Assembly: GCF_003731635.1 (NCBI RefSeq)
Contig: NZ_RCUA01000016.1
Span: 6,159 to 50,833, forward strand
From: Marisediminitalea oceani
GTDB lineage: Bacteria > Pseudomonadota > Gammaproteobacteria > Enterobacterales > Alteromonadaceae
DNA length: 44,675 bases
Reading direction: 5' to 3'
Positions 34,695-43,713 of this stretch are shown here, one piece after another. The notes beneath the pieces are model-generated. The model had not been told where the DNA came from and ran no database searches. It saw only the letters and a program-made list of their open reading frames with translations. Position numbers and translations under genes: made by a program. Positions within the stretch are counted from its first letter, which is position 1. Every line of letters starts with the position of its first letter.

Positions 34695-35201
34695 CTACCG
34701 GGTAACCACTTTACCCGGTTCGATAACCGAACCTGCCGGGATAACAGCCCCCGGTAGAACCGTGCAACCTTCACACAGTACCACGTTATCGCCGATTTTA
34801 ACGGGGCTGGCCTGTTGCCACCCTGCTTTACGTTTTGCCGCTTCCAGCGGGTGCCTGAGCGACGCAATCACAACGCTATTCTCAACTCTAACGTTTGCGC
34901 CAAAAGACACGGGCGCGGCATCCAGGATCACTACCCTGTCGCCCATAATGACCGGTGTTTCAGCATAAATATTAATCCCGTAGTCACAGGCAAAGTCACT
35001 GCCGGTAGCGGCACTATTGGCGTTAGGTAAAAGCTGGCTGATAAGCGCCTGGCGCTTGGCCTCATCGCTCACCGGTAGCTGATTAAGCTCTCTGCATAGC
35101 CTCTTGGCTTGCTCGCGCGCCTGGACTAATTGTGGATGGTGGGTCTGATACCACTGGCCGCTGTATACCTGCTGCCAGATTACACCCTGAGGATCTGTCA
35201 T
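34695..35201 (-). CDS. Maltose O-acetyltransferase-like hexapeptide protein, divergent
   Basis: 168 residues. An N-terminal Mac-type helical region (about 10-55, YSGQWYQTHHPQLVQAREQAKRL) precedes a left-handed beta-helix of hexapeptide repeats (about 70-168). The general layout and SLRHPLEAAKRK, the counterpart of the catalytic-histidine motif, place it with the Maa/LacA/NodL sugar acetyltransferases. It is shorter than most (about 180-200), and the coil ending GDNVVLCEGCTVLPGAVIP has cysteines where others have the IGGG turn. Substrate unknown. The ribosome binding site is weak. It is downstream of the ribosomal-operon terminator on the same strand. Confidence 0.78.
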   Translation of the reverse strand: MTDPQGVIWQQVYSGQWYQTHHPQLVQAREQAKRLCRELNQLPVSDEAKRQALISQLLPNANSAATGSDFACDYGINIYAETPVIMGDRVVILDAAPVSFGANVRVENSVVIASLRHPLEAAKRKAGWQQASPVKIGDNVVLCEGCTVLPGAVIPAGSVIEPGKVVTR

Positions 35202-35242
35202 AGTAAGATCGGTTAAATGAATATTGCCCGATGGTAAGCCAC

Positions 35243-35272
35243 AAAAAAGCCCGCAACAAGTGCGGGCTTTTC
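35243..35272 (-). terminator. Terminator of the rpsP-rimM-trmD-rplS operon
   Basis: AAAAGCCCGC (35245-35254), loop AACAAGT, GCGGGCTTTT (35262-35271). On the minus strand the stem is followed by six T residues (complement of 35243-35248), so it terminates transcription leaving rplS. It also has Ts on the plus side and may work in both directions. Confidence 0.85.
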
Positions 35273-35303
35273 GAAGTTAACAGTAACGCAAGGATTAGTA
35301 ATC

Positions 35304-35663
35304 TTAGTTAAGCTTCTCTTTGATACGTGCAGATTTACCTGAACGCTCACGCAGATAGTAAAGCTTGGCGCGACGAACTGCACCGCGACGTTTCACTTCA
35401 ATAGAAGATACCGCCGGGCTGTGTGTTTGGAACACACGCTCTACGCCTTCGCCACTTGAAATTTTACGTACTGTAAAAGACGAGTGAAGACCACGGTTAC
35501 GCTTAGCGATAACAACACCTTCGTATGCCTGAAGACGCTCTTTGTCACCTTCAGTTACACGAACTTTAACAATCACTGTGTCACCTGGGCCGAACGCAGG
35601 AACATCAGCTTTAAGCTGTGCTTGTTCAATTTTTTTGATGATATCTTGACTGACTTTGCTCAT
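35304..35663 (-). CDS. rplS: 50S ribosomal protein L19
   Basis: L19 lies at the 30S-50S interface. The product has the conserved [48 protein letters not shown] and the basic end [15 protein letters not shown]. Two consecutive ATGs occur. The one at 35663 is preferred because GAGG is five bases before it, whereas the ATG at 35666 would be only two bases from it. It is the last gene of the operon, 18 bases after trmD. Confidence 0.97.
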   Translation of the reverse strand: MSKVSQDIIKKIEQAQLKADVPAFGPGDTVIVKVRVTEGDKERLQAYEGVVIAKRNRGLHSSFTVRKISSGEGVERVFQTHSPAVSSIEVKRRGAVRRAKLYYLRERSGKSARIKEKLN

Positions 35664-35681
35664 CATATCCTCTCATCCTAG

Positions 35682-36443
35682 TTAACTGTCATCTTGCTGC
35701 AACGACGCCTGAAATGCTTCCAGTAACCGTTGTTGCTCCTCAGTCAGAGCTAGGTCGTTTAATAACTCAGGGCGACGCAACCAGGTTCTACCTAAAGATT
35801 GTTGCAGACGCCACTGTCTGATTTTTTCGTGATCACCGCTTCTTAATACACCTGGTACCGCTTTACCGTCGAGTATTTCCGGGCGGGTATAGTGTGGGCA
35901 ATCCAGCAAACCATGGGTAAATGAGTCTTCAACTGCAGAATCGCTGTGACCGAGTACTCCCGGCACTAACCGTGCAATTGCGTCCATCATCACCATGGCT
36001 GGCAGTTCGCCGCCACTTAACACGTAATCACCAATTGACCATTCTTCGTCAACATGGCTTTCAATTACGCGCTCATCCACCCCTTCGTACCGGCCACATA
36101 ACAAGATTAACTTGTCGTTGGCTGCCAGCGACTTAACGCCAGCCTGGGTTAGCGGTTTACCCTGTGGAGAAAGGTAAATCACTTTACTGTTTTCACCGCC
36201 CGCCTGTTTGGCTGCGGTAATTGCGTCAGTTAGCGGTTTAACCATCATCAGCATGCCAGGACCACCACCATAAGGGCGATCATCGACAGTGCGATGACGA
36301 TCGTGTGTAAAGTCTCGTGGGTTAAAGTGTTCAACTGCCAGTGTGCCGTTCTTCACTGCCCGCCCTATTACTCCTTGTTGAGTAAAAGGTGCAAACATTT
36401 CAGGAAACAAACTGATAATGCCGAACCATTTTTCCGCGGTCAC
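35682..36443 (-). CDS. trmD: tRNA (guanine37-N1)-methyltransferase TrmD
   Basis: TrmD methylates G37 of tRNAs next to the anticodon using S-adenosylmethionine and prevents +1 frameshifting. The 253-residue SPOUT protein has the family's [11 protein letters not shown] start, [15 protein letters not shown], the knot region [40 protein letters not shown] and catalytic-site Asp in [12 protein letters not shown]. The start is GTG at 36443, directly after the rimM stop (TAA-GTG), with GGGG about seven bases upstream, so the two genes are coupled. Confidence 0.97.
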   Translation of the reverse strand: MTAEKWFGIISLFPEMFAPFTQQGVIGRAVKNGTLAVEHFNPRDFTHDRHRTVDDRPYGGGPGMLMMVKPLTDAITAAKQAGGENSKVIYLSPQGKPLTQAGVKSLAANDKLILLCGRYEGVDERVIESHVDEEWSIGDYVLSGGELPAMVMMDAIARLVPGVLGHSDSAVEDSFTHGLLDCPHYTRPEILDGKAVPGVLRSGDHEKIRQWRLQQSLGRTWLRRPELLNDLALTEEQQRLLEAFQASLQQDDS

Positions 36444-36965
36444 TTAAAACCCCGGATCCCATTCAACCGTAATCACCCGCTCGGTTTTATCTACCGTTTG
36501 TACAACAGAGTCGAATACAAACGGTATAAGTCTTTCTTTCTGACCAAAAGCGTCATTTGCCTTTGCCTTAACGCGAATCACGTCGTTGGCGCCGGTATTA
36601 AACACTTCTTTAACCACACCCAGCTGATAACCTTGCGTAGTTACCACCTGCATGCCGTTAAGCTCACGCCAGTAAACCTCATCGTCACCCAGTTCAGGGA
36701 GTTGCTCAGCGTCGATACTGATATCCAGGTTTTTAATGCGCTCGGCATCATCCCGGCTATCGATATCAATCAGCTTTGCTACGATGGCTTTGCCATGCGG
36801 TCGCCATTGATCAATCTGATATTCTTTTCCATCAGCCAGTAACCACGGGCTGTAGTCGAAAATACCCTCTGGTACCTCGGTATAGCTGTTGATTTTGACC
36901 CAACCTTTAACACCGTATGGTGCACCGATTTTGCCAATAACCACTTTGTCAGACGCTTGACTCAT
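36444..36965 (-). CDS. rimM: Ribosome maturation factor RimM
   Basis: RimM binds S19 and helps 30S head assembly. 173 residues: an N-terminal beta-barrel RimM domain (VVIGKIGAPYGVKGWVKINSYTE, about 8-30 onward) and a C-terminal PRC-barrel domain (YWRELNGMQVVTTQGYQLG, about 97-115, and LIPFVFDSVVQTVD). AGG precedes the ATG at 36965. The gene lies 26 bases after rpsP, and the trmD GTG abuts its stop codon. Confidence 0.97.
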   Translation of the reverse strand: MSQASDKVVIGKIGAPYGVKGWVKINSYTEVPEGIFDYSPWLLADGKEYQIDQWRPHGKAIVAKLIDIDSRDDAERIKNLDISIDAEQLPELGDDEVYWRELNGMQVVTTQGYQLGVVKEVFNTGANDVIRVKAKANDAFGQKERLIPFVFDSVVQTVDKTERVITVEWDPGF

Positions 36966-36991
36966 CTAAACCTACCAGAATTAAGGACAGC

Positions 36992-37243
36992 TTATGCTGC
37001 CGCTTTTTTAGCTTCTTTTACCAAGCTGTTAACGCGCTCAGATAAGCTTGCGCCAACACCAACCCAGTACTCTACACGCTCAAGATCTAAACGCAGACGT
37101 TCAGCCTGACCTTGTGCAGTTGGGTTAAAGAAACCGATGTTTTCGATGAAACGACCGTTTCTTGCACGGCTGCTTTCTGCAACCACTACTTGATAAAATG
37201 GACGCTTTTTGGCGCCACCACGCTGTAAACGAATAGTAACCAT
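36992..37243 (-). CDS. rpsP: 30S ribosomal protein S16
   Basis: 83 residues starting [24 protein letters not shown], diagnostic of S16, with [14 protein letters not shown] and [20 protein letters not shown] lies a suitable distance before the ATG. It is the first gene of the rpsP-rimM-trmD-rplS operon, whose promoter is at 37329-37356. Confidence 0.98.
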   Translation of the reverse strand: MVTIRLQRGGAKKRPFYQVVVAESSRARNGRFIENIGFFNPTAQGQAERLRLDLERVEYWVGVGASLSERVNSLVKEAKKAAA

Positions 37244-37328
37244 AAATGCCTCAAACTCGTTGTAGCGTTACCGTTAACTTACCTTTTCAAACCCTGAATG
37301 AAATACATACAAGGCGAAAGGCCGCGGA

Positions 37329-37356
37329 ATTATACGTATACGCAATGAAATTGCAA
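37329..37356 (-). promoter_or_regulatory. Sigma-70 promoter of the rpsP operon
   Basis: On the minus strand, TTGCAA (37351-37356) is followed after 16 bases by a perfect TATAAT (complement of 37329-37334). It lies about 85 bases upstream of the rpsP start codon, leaving a 5' leader long enough to hold regulatory structure, though I found no clear one. Confidence 0.65.
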
Positions 37357-37502
37357 GGCTTATCAGCGATTAATTGCCCTGAACAGGCGGAATAAAACGA
37401 GCCCGAAAGTAACCTGGCTGGTCCTTTACACTTCTTAACTCATCTTAACTGGGCATTCGCCGGTCTCTCACCCATAATGCCATCCACTGAACAATCACTT
37501 CT

Positions 37503-39248
37503 GTGGCATTTTCATTGATATTAACCAAAGACGTACTGATATGGCTGGCTCAGTTGCTAAAGCCTTATAAGCTTAAAGTAGTTTGTGCGGTTATCGCACT
37601 TACTGTTGCGGCTGCCGCCTGGCTGCTGCTCGGCCAGGGCATTAAGCTGACTGTTGATGAAGGGCTCAGCGCCGGCAACATCAACCGGCTGGATGCAGCC
37701 ATTGGCTGGGTTATCCTGTTTGCCGTAGTTGGTTGCCTGGCAACGTACTTTCGCTTTTATCTGATGACCTGGCTTGGCGAACGTATCAGCGCCGATATTC
37801 GTATTCAGGTTTACCATCACCTGCTCACGCTAACACCGGGCTTTTTTGCCGAAACCCGCACCGGCGAAGTGATCTCGCGCTTTACCAACGATACCAGTGT
37901 GATTCAAACCGTTGTGGGCATGAGCTTATCCATGGCCCTGCGTTCGTTAGTGGGATTTGTGGGCGCACTTATACTAATGACCTTTACCAGCCCTATGCTG
38001 ACATTGTGTGTACTGGTGGCCGTGCCCTTTATTCTGGTCCCCCTCAAACTCATTGCGCCTAAAGTGCGTCATTATTCACGCCTTAGTCAGGACCGAATTG
38101 CCGATATGGGCTCTCAAATAGATGAAACCCTGCACGAAATCATGGTGGTGCAGGCATTTAATGCAGTATCCGGCGAACAACAAAAATTCACCCAGAAAGT
38201 TAGCTCTGCCCTGCAGGCCGCTGCCACGCGCATCCATTACCGCTCGATGTTAATCGGCGTTATTATGCTGGTGAGCATGTTATCGGTTATTGGCATTGGC
38301 TGGCTGGGGATCCGGCAGGTCATGAGCGGCGAAATCAGCGCGGGCCAACTCTCTGCTTTCTTATTTTATGCGGTGCTGGCCGGCAGCAGTATTGCCACCA
38401 TCAGCGAAGTCCTCGGTGATATTCAGCGTGGTGTGGGAGCCAGTGAACGGCTGCTGGAACTGTTAGCCACAAAAGCTAATAACAATTCTGGCCAGGTGGT
38501 GCTGCCAACACTCGATTCGCCGCCGCAAATCAGTTTTGAGCAGGTAAACTTTGGGTATACCGAACATGCCACCTTATTCAAAGACTTCTCTTTGAAGGTG
38601 CAGCCGGGCGAGTGCGTGGCGCTGGTAGGCCCAAGCGGCGCGGGTAAATCATCTTTATTTCAATTGCTCCAGCACTTCTACCCTATTCAGGGCGGCGCCA
38701 TCAAACTCAATGACAGCCCGGTCACCGAGCTCACCCTCGACAGCCTGCGTCAACAAATTGCTCTGGTACCTCAGGAACCGGTGATCTTTGCCAGTACCGT
38801 GATTGAAAACATTCGCTATGGCCGGCCCAGCGCCAGCGAAGCCGAAGTGATTGAAGCGGCAAAACAGGCGTTTGCCGATGACTTTATTAATGAGCTGAGT
38901 GACGGTTACCACACTCAACTGGGTGAACGCGGCGTAAAACTCTCCGGTGGTCAGCGTCAGCGTATCGCGATTGCCCGGGCGTTTCTGGCTGACCGTCCGG
39001 TGCTGCTGCTTGATGAAGCCACCAGCGCGCTCGACGCGGTGAGTGAACATAAAGTCCAACAGGCACTTAAGTACCTGATAAAAGGACGCACCACACTGGT
39101 GATTGCTCACCGTCTGGCCACGGTACAAATGTGCGATCGCATTGTTGTAATGGATAACGGTACGGTCAGGGGCTCGGGAAAACACGAGGAATTGATGAAA
39201 AGCGACACCCTGTATAAGGAGTACGCCGAGTTGCAACTCATTCCCTAG
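37503..39248 (+). CDS. MsbA-like ABC exporter (fused membrane and ATPase domains)
   Basis: 581 residues: a six-helix ABC exporter membrane domain (about 20-320, with the coupling region ETRTGEVISRFTND) and an ATPase domain (about 345-578) with Walker A GPSGAGKSS, signature LSGGQRQRIAIARAF, Walker B VLLLDEATSALD and H-loop IAHRLAT. It is a half-size transporter that would dimerise. The group is close to the MsbA-related lipid and multidrug exporters, but the substrate is unknown. The start is uncertain: the only initiation codons after an in-frame stop at 37488 are GTG (37503) and TTG (37512), with no good ribosome binding site. An ATG at 37477 is in another frame. Confidence 0.9.
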   Translation: MAFSLILTKDVLIWLAQLLKPYKLKVVCAVIALTVAAAAWLLLGQGIKLTVDEGLSAGNINRLDAAIGWVILFAVVGCLATYFRFYLMTWLGERISADIRIQVYHHLLTLTPGFFAETRTGEVISRFTNDTSVIQTVVGMSLSMALRSLVGFVGALILMTFTSPMLTLCVLVAVPFILVPLKLIAPKVRHYSRLSQDRIADMGSQIDETLHEIMVVQAFNAVSGEQQKFTQKVSSALQAAATRIHYRSMLIGVIMLVSMLSVIGIGWLGIRQVMSGEISAGQLSAFLFYAVLAGSSIATISEVLGDIQRGVGASERLLELLATKANNNSGQVVLPTLDSPPQISFEQVNFGYTEHATLFKDFSLKVQPGECVALVGPSGAGKSSLFQLLQHFYPIQGGAIKLNDSPVTELTLDSLRQQIALVPQEPVIFASTVIENIRYGRPSASEAEVIEAAKQAFADDFINELSDGYHTQLGERGVKLSGGQRQRIAIARAFLADRPVLLLDEATSALDAVSEHKVQQALKYLIKGRTTLVIAHRLATVQMCDRIVVMDNGTVRGSGKHEELMKSDTLYKEYAELQLIP

Positions 39249-39358
39249 CCCGCCATCACACCTTTAGCGATAATACGAATTATTAACAATAAAATAATAA
39301 TGCTCCCTCTTTGTGTTAACTACGTAGCAGTTGATGATGGAGGTATTCAGGAAGCGAC

Positions 39359-40417
39359 ATGATAAAAAATTTGAAAAGAATGCTTTGTATAGGTGCCCTG
39401 GCACACCTGGTGTTAATCACAGCGCCAGCCTCAGCACAGAGCTGGGGTGGCAGGGGTAACAGTGCCAAGCTGGTAGTCCTCAATAAAATTGAATTTATGC
39501 ACGAACAGAAAAACGTTGAGGCTGTGGGTACCGCCGAAGCGGTTAAGTCTGTCACCCTCTACCCCGCGGTGGCTGATGAGGTGACCGCGGTAAATTTTGT
39601 GCCGGGACAAAAAGTCAATAAAGGCGATATTTTGCTAACCCTGGACGATCGCCGTCAGGTAGTTGCGGTGCGCCGCGCTGAATTGCAGCTTGAGGATACT
39701 GAGCGGGCGCTCAAGCGCCTGGTCGATAGCCGCGACCGCGGCGCAGTGGCAGAAAGTGAAATCGATATCGCCCGCACCGCCCGCGATCTGGCAAAGGTGA
39801 CCCTTGATGAAGCCAAAGCCGATCTAGAAGACCGCCACATTGCCGCGCCTTTTTCTGGCTATGTGGGCTTAACCGACGTGGAAGTTGGCGACCGGGTAAC
39901 CACTACAACGGTAATTACTACCCTCGATGACCGTACCAGTTTATATGTGAATTTCCGTGCGCCGGAGTCTGCCGTGTCTCTGCTAATGTCAGAGACCTCG
40001 GTAACATTACAACCCTGGGCTTCACGGGATGTCTCGCTAACCGCAGATATTGCCCAGTTAGACTCGCGTATAAATAATACCGATCGCACCATGGCGGCCC
40101 GAGCTTTACTGCCCAATGAGCGTGATCTTTACCGCCCGGGCATGAGCTTTCGGGTTAAACTCAATCTGCAGGGTGAGCGTTACGCGGCAATCCCTGAAGC
40201 CGCCTTATTGTGGGGTGCTACCGGCGCATATATTTACACCGCGGTGGATAACAAAGCCAAACGTGTGGATGTGAGTGTGCATCAGCGTCTGCGCGGAACC
40301 ATTCTGGTAAGTGGCGATTTAACTGACGGCGATCTGCTGGTTGCAGAAGGTATTCAGTCGCTGCGTGAAGGCCAGTCTATTACTACCTCATTGGCGCGGA
40401 GAGACAGCAATGAGTAA
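39359..40417 (+). CDS. RND efflux periplasmic adaptor (membrane fusion protein)
   Basis: 352 residues with a signal peptide (about 1-27, ending APASAQS), lipoyl halves (VTAVNFVPGQKVNKGDILLTLDD and HIAAPFSGYVGLTDVEVGDRV in pieces), a short alpha-hairpin (about 105-160), a barrel domain (LYVNFRAPESAVSLL) and a membrane-proximal domain (AIPEAALLWGATGAYIYT). The short hairpin is typical of adaptors for RND pumps rather than of type I secretion. AGGAAG precedes the ATG. It overlaps the RND gene by 8 bases. The outer-membrane channel is not encoded nearby. Confidence 0.93.
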   Translation: MIKNLKRMLCIGALAHLVLITAPASAQSWGGRGNSAKLVVLNKIEFMHEQKNVEAVGTAEAVKSVTLYPAVADEVTAVNFVPGQKVNKGDILLTLDDRRQVVAVRRAELQLEDTERALKRLVDSRDRGAVAESEIDIARTARDLAKVTLDEAKADLEDRHIAAPFSGYVGLTDVEVGDRVTTTTVITTLDDRTSLYVNFRAPESAVSLLMSETSVTLQPWASRDVSLTADIAQLDSRINNTDRTMAARALLPNERDLYRPGMSFRVKLNLQGERYAAIPEAALLWGATGAYIYTAVDNKAKRVDVSVHQRLRGTILVSGDLTDGDLLVAEGIQSLREGQSITTSLARRDSNE

Positions 40418-43400
40418 CCTTGCTGACAATCATAACGACCTGCCGTCGTTATCGATTCGCCGTCCGGTACTTATCATTGTTTTAAACCTGCTGATTGCCA
40501 TTGCCGGCTATGCCGCCCTAAACGGACTCGAAGTACGTGAACTGCCCGATGTGGATACGCCAACCATTACGGTCAGTGCACAGTATCCCAATGCGTCACC
40601 AGAAACCGTGGATGCTGAGGTTACCGCCCACCTTGAAGGTGCGGTAGCCCGGGTTAGCGGTGTGAAAAATATCTACGCGCAAAGTGAAGAGAACTCAGCC
40701 CGCGTTCGGGTGGAATTTCGCCCCGGCATCAACCTTGACGATGCCGCCAACGAAACCCGTGAATCGGTCAGCCGCGTACAACGGCAATTACCCGATGAAG
40801 TGGAGCAAGTCTCTATTATTAAGGCAGACAACGATGCTCAGGCCGTTGTCAGCCTGGCGATTTCCAGTGAAACCCTCGATGCCGAAACCCTTACCGAACG
40901 GGTAGATACCGATTTAGCGCCGCTATTTTTAAGTATTCCCGGTGTAGCCGACGTCACCCTGAACGGCGACCGCGAACGAGTGCTGCGGGTATCTGTGGAT
41001 CCCTTGAGACTTACCAGTTTTGGGTTGTCGATGACAGACGTAGCCAATGTGCTGCGCACTGCCCCGTTTGACGTACCGGCTGGCAGTATCCAGTCAAGCG
41101 ATCAGATGCTCATTGTACGGGCCGATGCTACCTCGCTTACCGCTGAAGATATCAAAGATATTGTGATCACCGGCGATACCCGCATTGGTGATGTTGCCAG
41201 TGTATATTTCGGCCCGGCCGACTCTACAAGCGCGGTGCGCCTCGACGGCAAACCGGTTATTGGCATTGGCGTTATCCGTCAGGCCAGCTCAAACACCATT
41301 GAGATTTCTGATGAAATTCTGGCCATGGTCGACACCTTCGATGAGCGCTTTCCTGAAATGCAAATTCAGGTTACCTCCGACGACGCCGAATTTATTCGCG
41401 ACTCTGTTGAAGAAGTCGCCTTTTCCCTGGGTTTAACCATTATTCTGGTGGTCTTCACCCTGTTGTTTTTCATCGGTTCATGGCGAGCAACCATTGTACC
41501 AGCGTTATCCATTCCGGTATCCCTGACCGGTGCCCTGGCAATCATCTGGCTGCTCGGTTTCTCGGTAAATATTCTTACCCTGCTGGCACTGGTACTGGCC
41601 ACCGGTATGATTGTAGATGATGCCATCGTGGTATCAGAAAACATTCAGCGTCGCCGTGCTATGGGCTTAGGTGCCAGAGCTGCTGCCGTAATTGGTACAC
41701 GGGAAGTATTTTTCGCAGTTATCGCCACCACAGCAGTGTTAGCGTCGGTATTTATTCCAATCGCTTTTCTGCCTTCAACGGCCGGGCGATTATTCCGCGA
41801 GTTTGGCGGTGTATTAGCTGGCTCAGTGATCATCTCCTCTTTTGTGGCCTTGTCATTGGTGCCCGCGCTAACCGCCCGACTGCCGGTTAAATCACAAAAA
41901 GCCAATAAACGCAGTTTGTTTGATGCCACGCTGGGACGACTCGGTCACTATTGCCTGCAGTTTTATAAAACCACGTTGGTATGGTCTTTAAAATACGCCT
42001 GGTTGGTGCTGGCTCTGTGTTTACTGGCTGCTGGCGGCGCTTACTTTACGTCACAGAGCATTGAAAACGAGTTACTGCCCAGCGAAGACCGCGGCACCAT
42101 TCGGATATTTGCCCGCGGACCAGACGGTGTTGGACGCAACTTTATGGACCGTCAGGCCATGAGTATGGAAAGCCTGCTGATGCCATACGTGGAAAGTGAG
42201 GAAATCGCTTCTATTTACACCGTGGTAGGCAGCTGGGATCCGAACATCGTATTTATTACCGCCGATTTAAAACACTGGGATGAACGTGACAAATCAGTTC
42301 AGGAAATCATCGGTGAGATACGCCCCAAACTGCAATCAGTGCCTGGCGCACCGGGTAATGCCTTTGGTGGTAACAGCCTTAACCTGCGCGGACAGAGCGG
42401 CGGCCTTGAGCTGGCGCTCACTGGTGACACCTACGAGCGTATTTATGACGCCGCGCTAATATATGCTGCAGCCATTGAAGAGCAAATGCCGGAGCTGGGT
42501 GCGCCGCGCATCAGCTATAAACCCACCCAGCCACAACTACGGGTCAACATCGACCGTCGCCGTGCTGATGAGTTAGGTGTACCACTTAGTGACATATCCT
42601 CAACTTTGCGCGCCGCTATTGGTGGTAATGACATCATTGATTTGAATATTGGCGATCAGGCTATCCCTATTATTCTGCAAACCAATGACAGAAATACCAG
42701 CGATCCGTCTGACCTTACCAACCTGTATGTGAAATCGGATAATGGCAGTCTCATACCACTATCCAGCGTCGCCTATATTACTGAGGAAGGTGTGGCAGCG
42801 GAGCTAGAGCGTCAGGCCCAACGCCGCGCAATCAAACTCGACATGAGCATGCCGGAAGATATCACCATCAATGATGCCGTAACGAAGCTAAGAAACATTG
42901 GTGATGAAGTGCTGCCGGAAGGTATTGGTACGATTTTCCTCGGCGAGGCACAGGCCTATGAGGAAACCTCCCAGCAGGTCGCCATGACTTACATCCTGGC
43001 GTTTGTCATCGTGTTTCTGGTACTGGCCGCGCAATTCGAAAGTGTTAACAGCGCCGTGGTTGTTATGCTGACCGTACCTTTTGGTATCGCTGCAGCGATT
43101 TATGCCCTTTATCTCACGAATACTTCAATCAATGTGTATTCGCAGATTGGTCTGGTGATGCTGATTGGCCTGCTGGCCAAGAATGCCATCCTGCTGGTTG
43201 AATTTGCCGACCAGTTGCGTGACCGTGGCTATGATGTTTACGAGGCGATTGTTGAAGCCGGTAAGGTTCGCCTGCGCCCGATTATGATGACGCTGGTTTC
43301 CACGATTTTAGGTGGCTTACCGCTCATCCTGTCCAGTGGTGCCGGCGCGGAAGCCCGTAATGCCATTGGTTGGGTTGTCTTTGGCGGACTTGGGATTGCG

Positions 43401-43517
43401 GTAATCTTTACCCTTTACCTAACGCCGGTTATCTACCTTGGTCTTGCGCGTTTTACCAAACCAAGAGCCGATGAAACCAGGCAGCTTGAGGATGAATTGG
43501 CTGCTGCCGAGGTATAA
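40410..43517 (+). CDS. RND-family efflux transporter, HAE1/MdtB-like
   Basis: 1035 residues from the ATG at 40410, which has GGAGAG upstream and overlaps the adaptor stop. An in-frame extension to 40341 would lie inside the adaptor gene and lacks a ribosome binding site. There are 12 predicted TM helices with two large periplasmic loops (about 40-335 and 560-855). The TM4 proton-relay aspartates are D403-D404 in TGMIVDDAIVVSENI, and the TM10 lysine is in LLAKNAILLVEFADQ. It therefore looks active as a proton-driven exporter of amphiphiles or drugs. Substrate range cannot be read. A terminator follows 20 bases after the stop. Confidence 0.95.
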   Translation: MSNLADNHNDLPSLSIRRPVLIIVLNLLIAIAGYAALNGLEVRELPDVDTPTITVSAQYPNASPETVDAEVTAHLEGAVARVSGVKNIYAQSEENSARVRVEFRPGINLDDAANETRESVSRVQRQLPDEVEQVSIIKADNDAQAVVSLAISSETLDAETLTERVDTDLAPLFLSIPGVADVTLNGDRERVLRVSVDPLRLTSFGLSMTDVANVLRTAPFDVPAGSIQSSDQMLIVRADATSLTAEDIKDIVITGDTRIGDVASVYFGPADSTSAVRLDGKPVIGIGVIRQASSNTIEISDEILAMVDTFDERFPEMQIQVTSDDAEFIRDSVEEVAFSLGLTIILVVFTLLFFIGSWRATIVPALSIPVSLTGALAIIWLLGFSVNILTLLALVLATGMIVDDAIVVSENIQRRRAMGLGARAAAVIGTREVFFAVIATTAVLASVFIPIAFLPSTAGRLFREFGGVLAGSVIISSFVALSLVPALTARLPVKSQKANKRSLFDATLGRLGHYCLQFYKTTLVWSLKYAWLVLALCLLAAGGAYFTSQSIENELLPSEDRGTIRIFARGPDGVGRNFMDRQAMSMESLLMPYVESEEIASIYTVVGSWDPNIVFITADLKHWDERDKSVQEIIGEIRPKLQSVPGAPGNAFGGNSLNLRGQSGGLELALTGDTYERIYDAALIYAAAIEEQMPELGAPRISYKPTQPQLRVNIDRRRADELGVPLSDISSTLRAAIGGNDIIDLNIGDQAIPIILQTNDRNTSDPSDLTNLYVKSDNGSLIPLSSVAYITEEGVAAELERQAQRRAIKLDMSMPEDITINDAVTKLRNIGDEVLPEGIGTIFLGEAQAYEETSQQVAMTYILAFVIVFLVLAAQFESVNSAVVVMLTVPFGIAAAIYALYLTNTSINVYSQIGLVMLIGLLAKNAILLVEFADQLRDRGYDVYEAIVEAGKVRLRPIMMTLVSTILGGLPLILSSGAGAEARNAIGWVVFGGLGIAVIFTLYLTPVIYLGLARFTKPRADETRQLEDELAAAEV

Positions 43518-43536
43518 AGCGGTTTAACAACGAGTA

Positions 43537-43566
43537 AACAGCCCGCTTAATGCGGGCTGTTTTTAT
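43537..43566 (+). terminator. Terminator of the RND efflux operon
   Basis: A perfect 10-bp stem AACAGCCCGC (43537-43546), loop TTAAT, GCGGGCTGTT (43552-43561), followed by TTTATT. It begins 19 bases past the RND stop codon. Confidence 0.88.
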
Positions 43567-43713
43567 TGCGAAGGACAAATTTGTAGCTTACTGTCCACGA
43601 CAGCTATGAGCGAGGAGCGGACGTTCATCTTACTAGCACTACGAGCTTATACCTCTATCGTATCAGTCGATAAATTTAATTACTCTCGAAATCACCGCTC
43701 TTGTCTGATGGAA

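Noticed and set aside
36294..36842. Plus-strand open frame of 182 codons opposite trmD and rimM
   Set aside because: Antisense to two essential, clearly recognised genes. The translation resembles no family.
38655..39236. Minus-strand open frame of 193 codons opposite the ABC exporter ATPase domain
   Set aside because: It mirrors the highly conserved ATPase motifs. A typical shadow frame produced by codon bias.
40341..40409. Longer N-terminus for the RND transporter
   Set aside because: The extra residues lie inside the adaptor gene and have no ribosome binding site, while the ATG at 40410 has GGAGAG.
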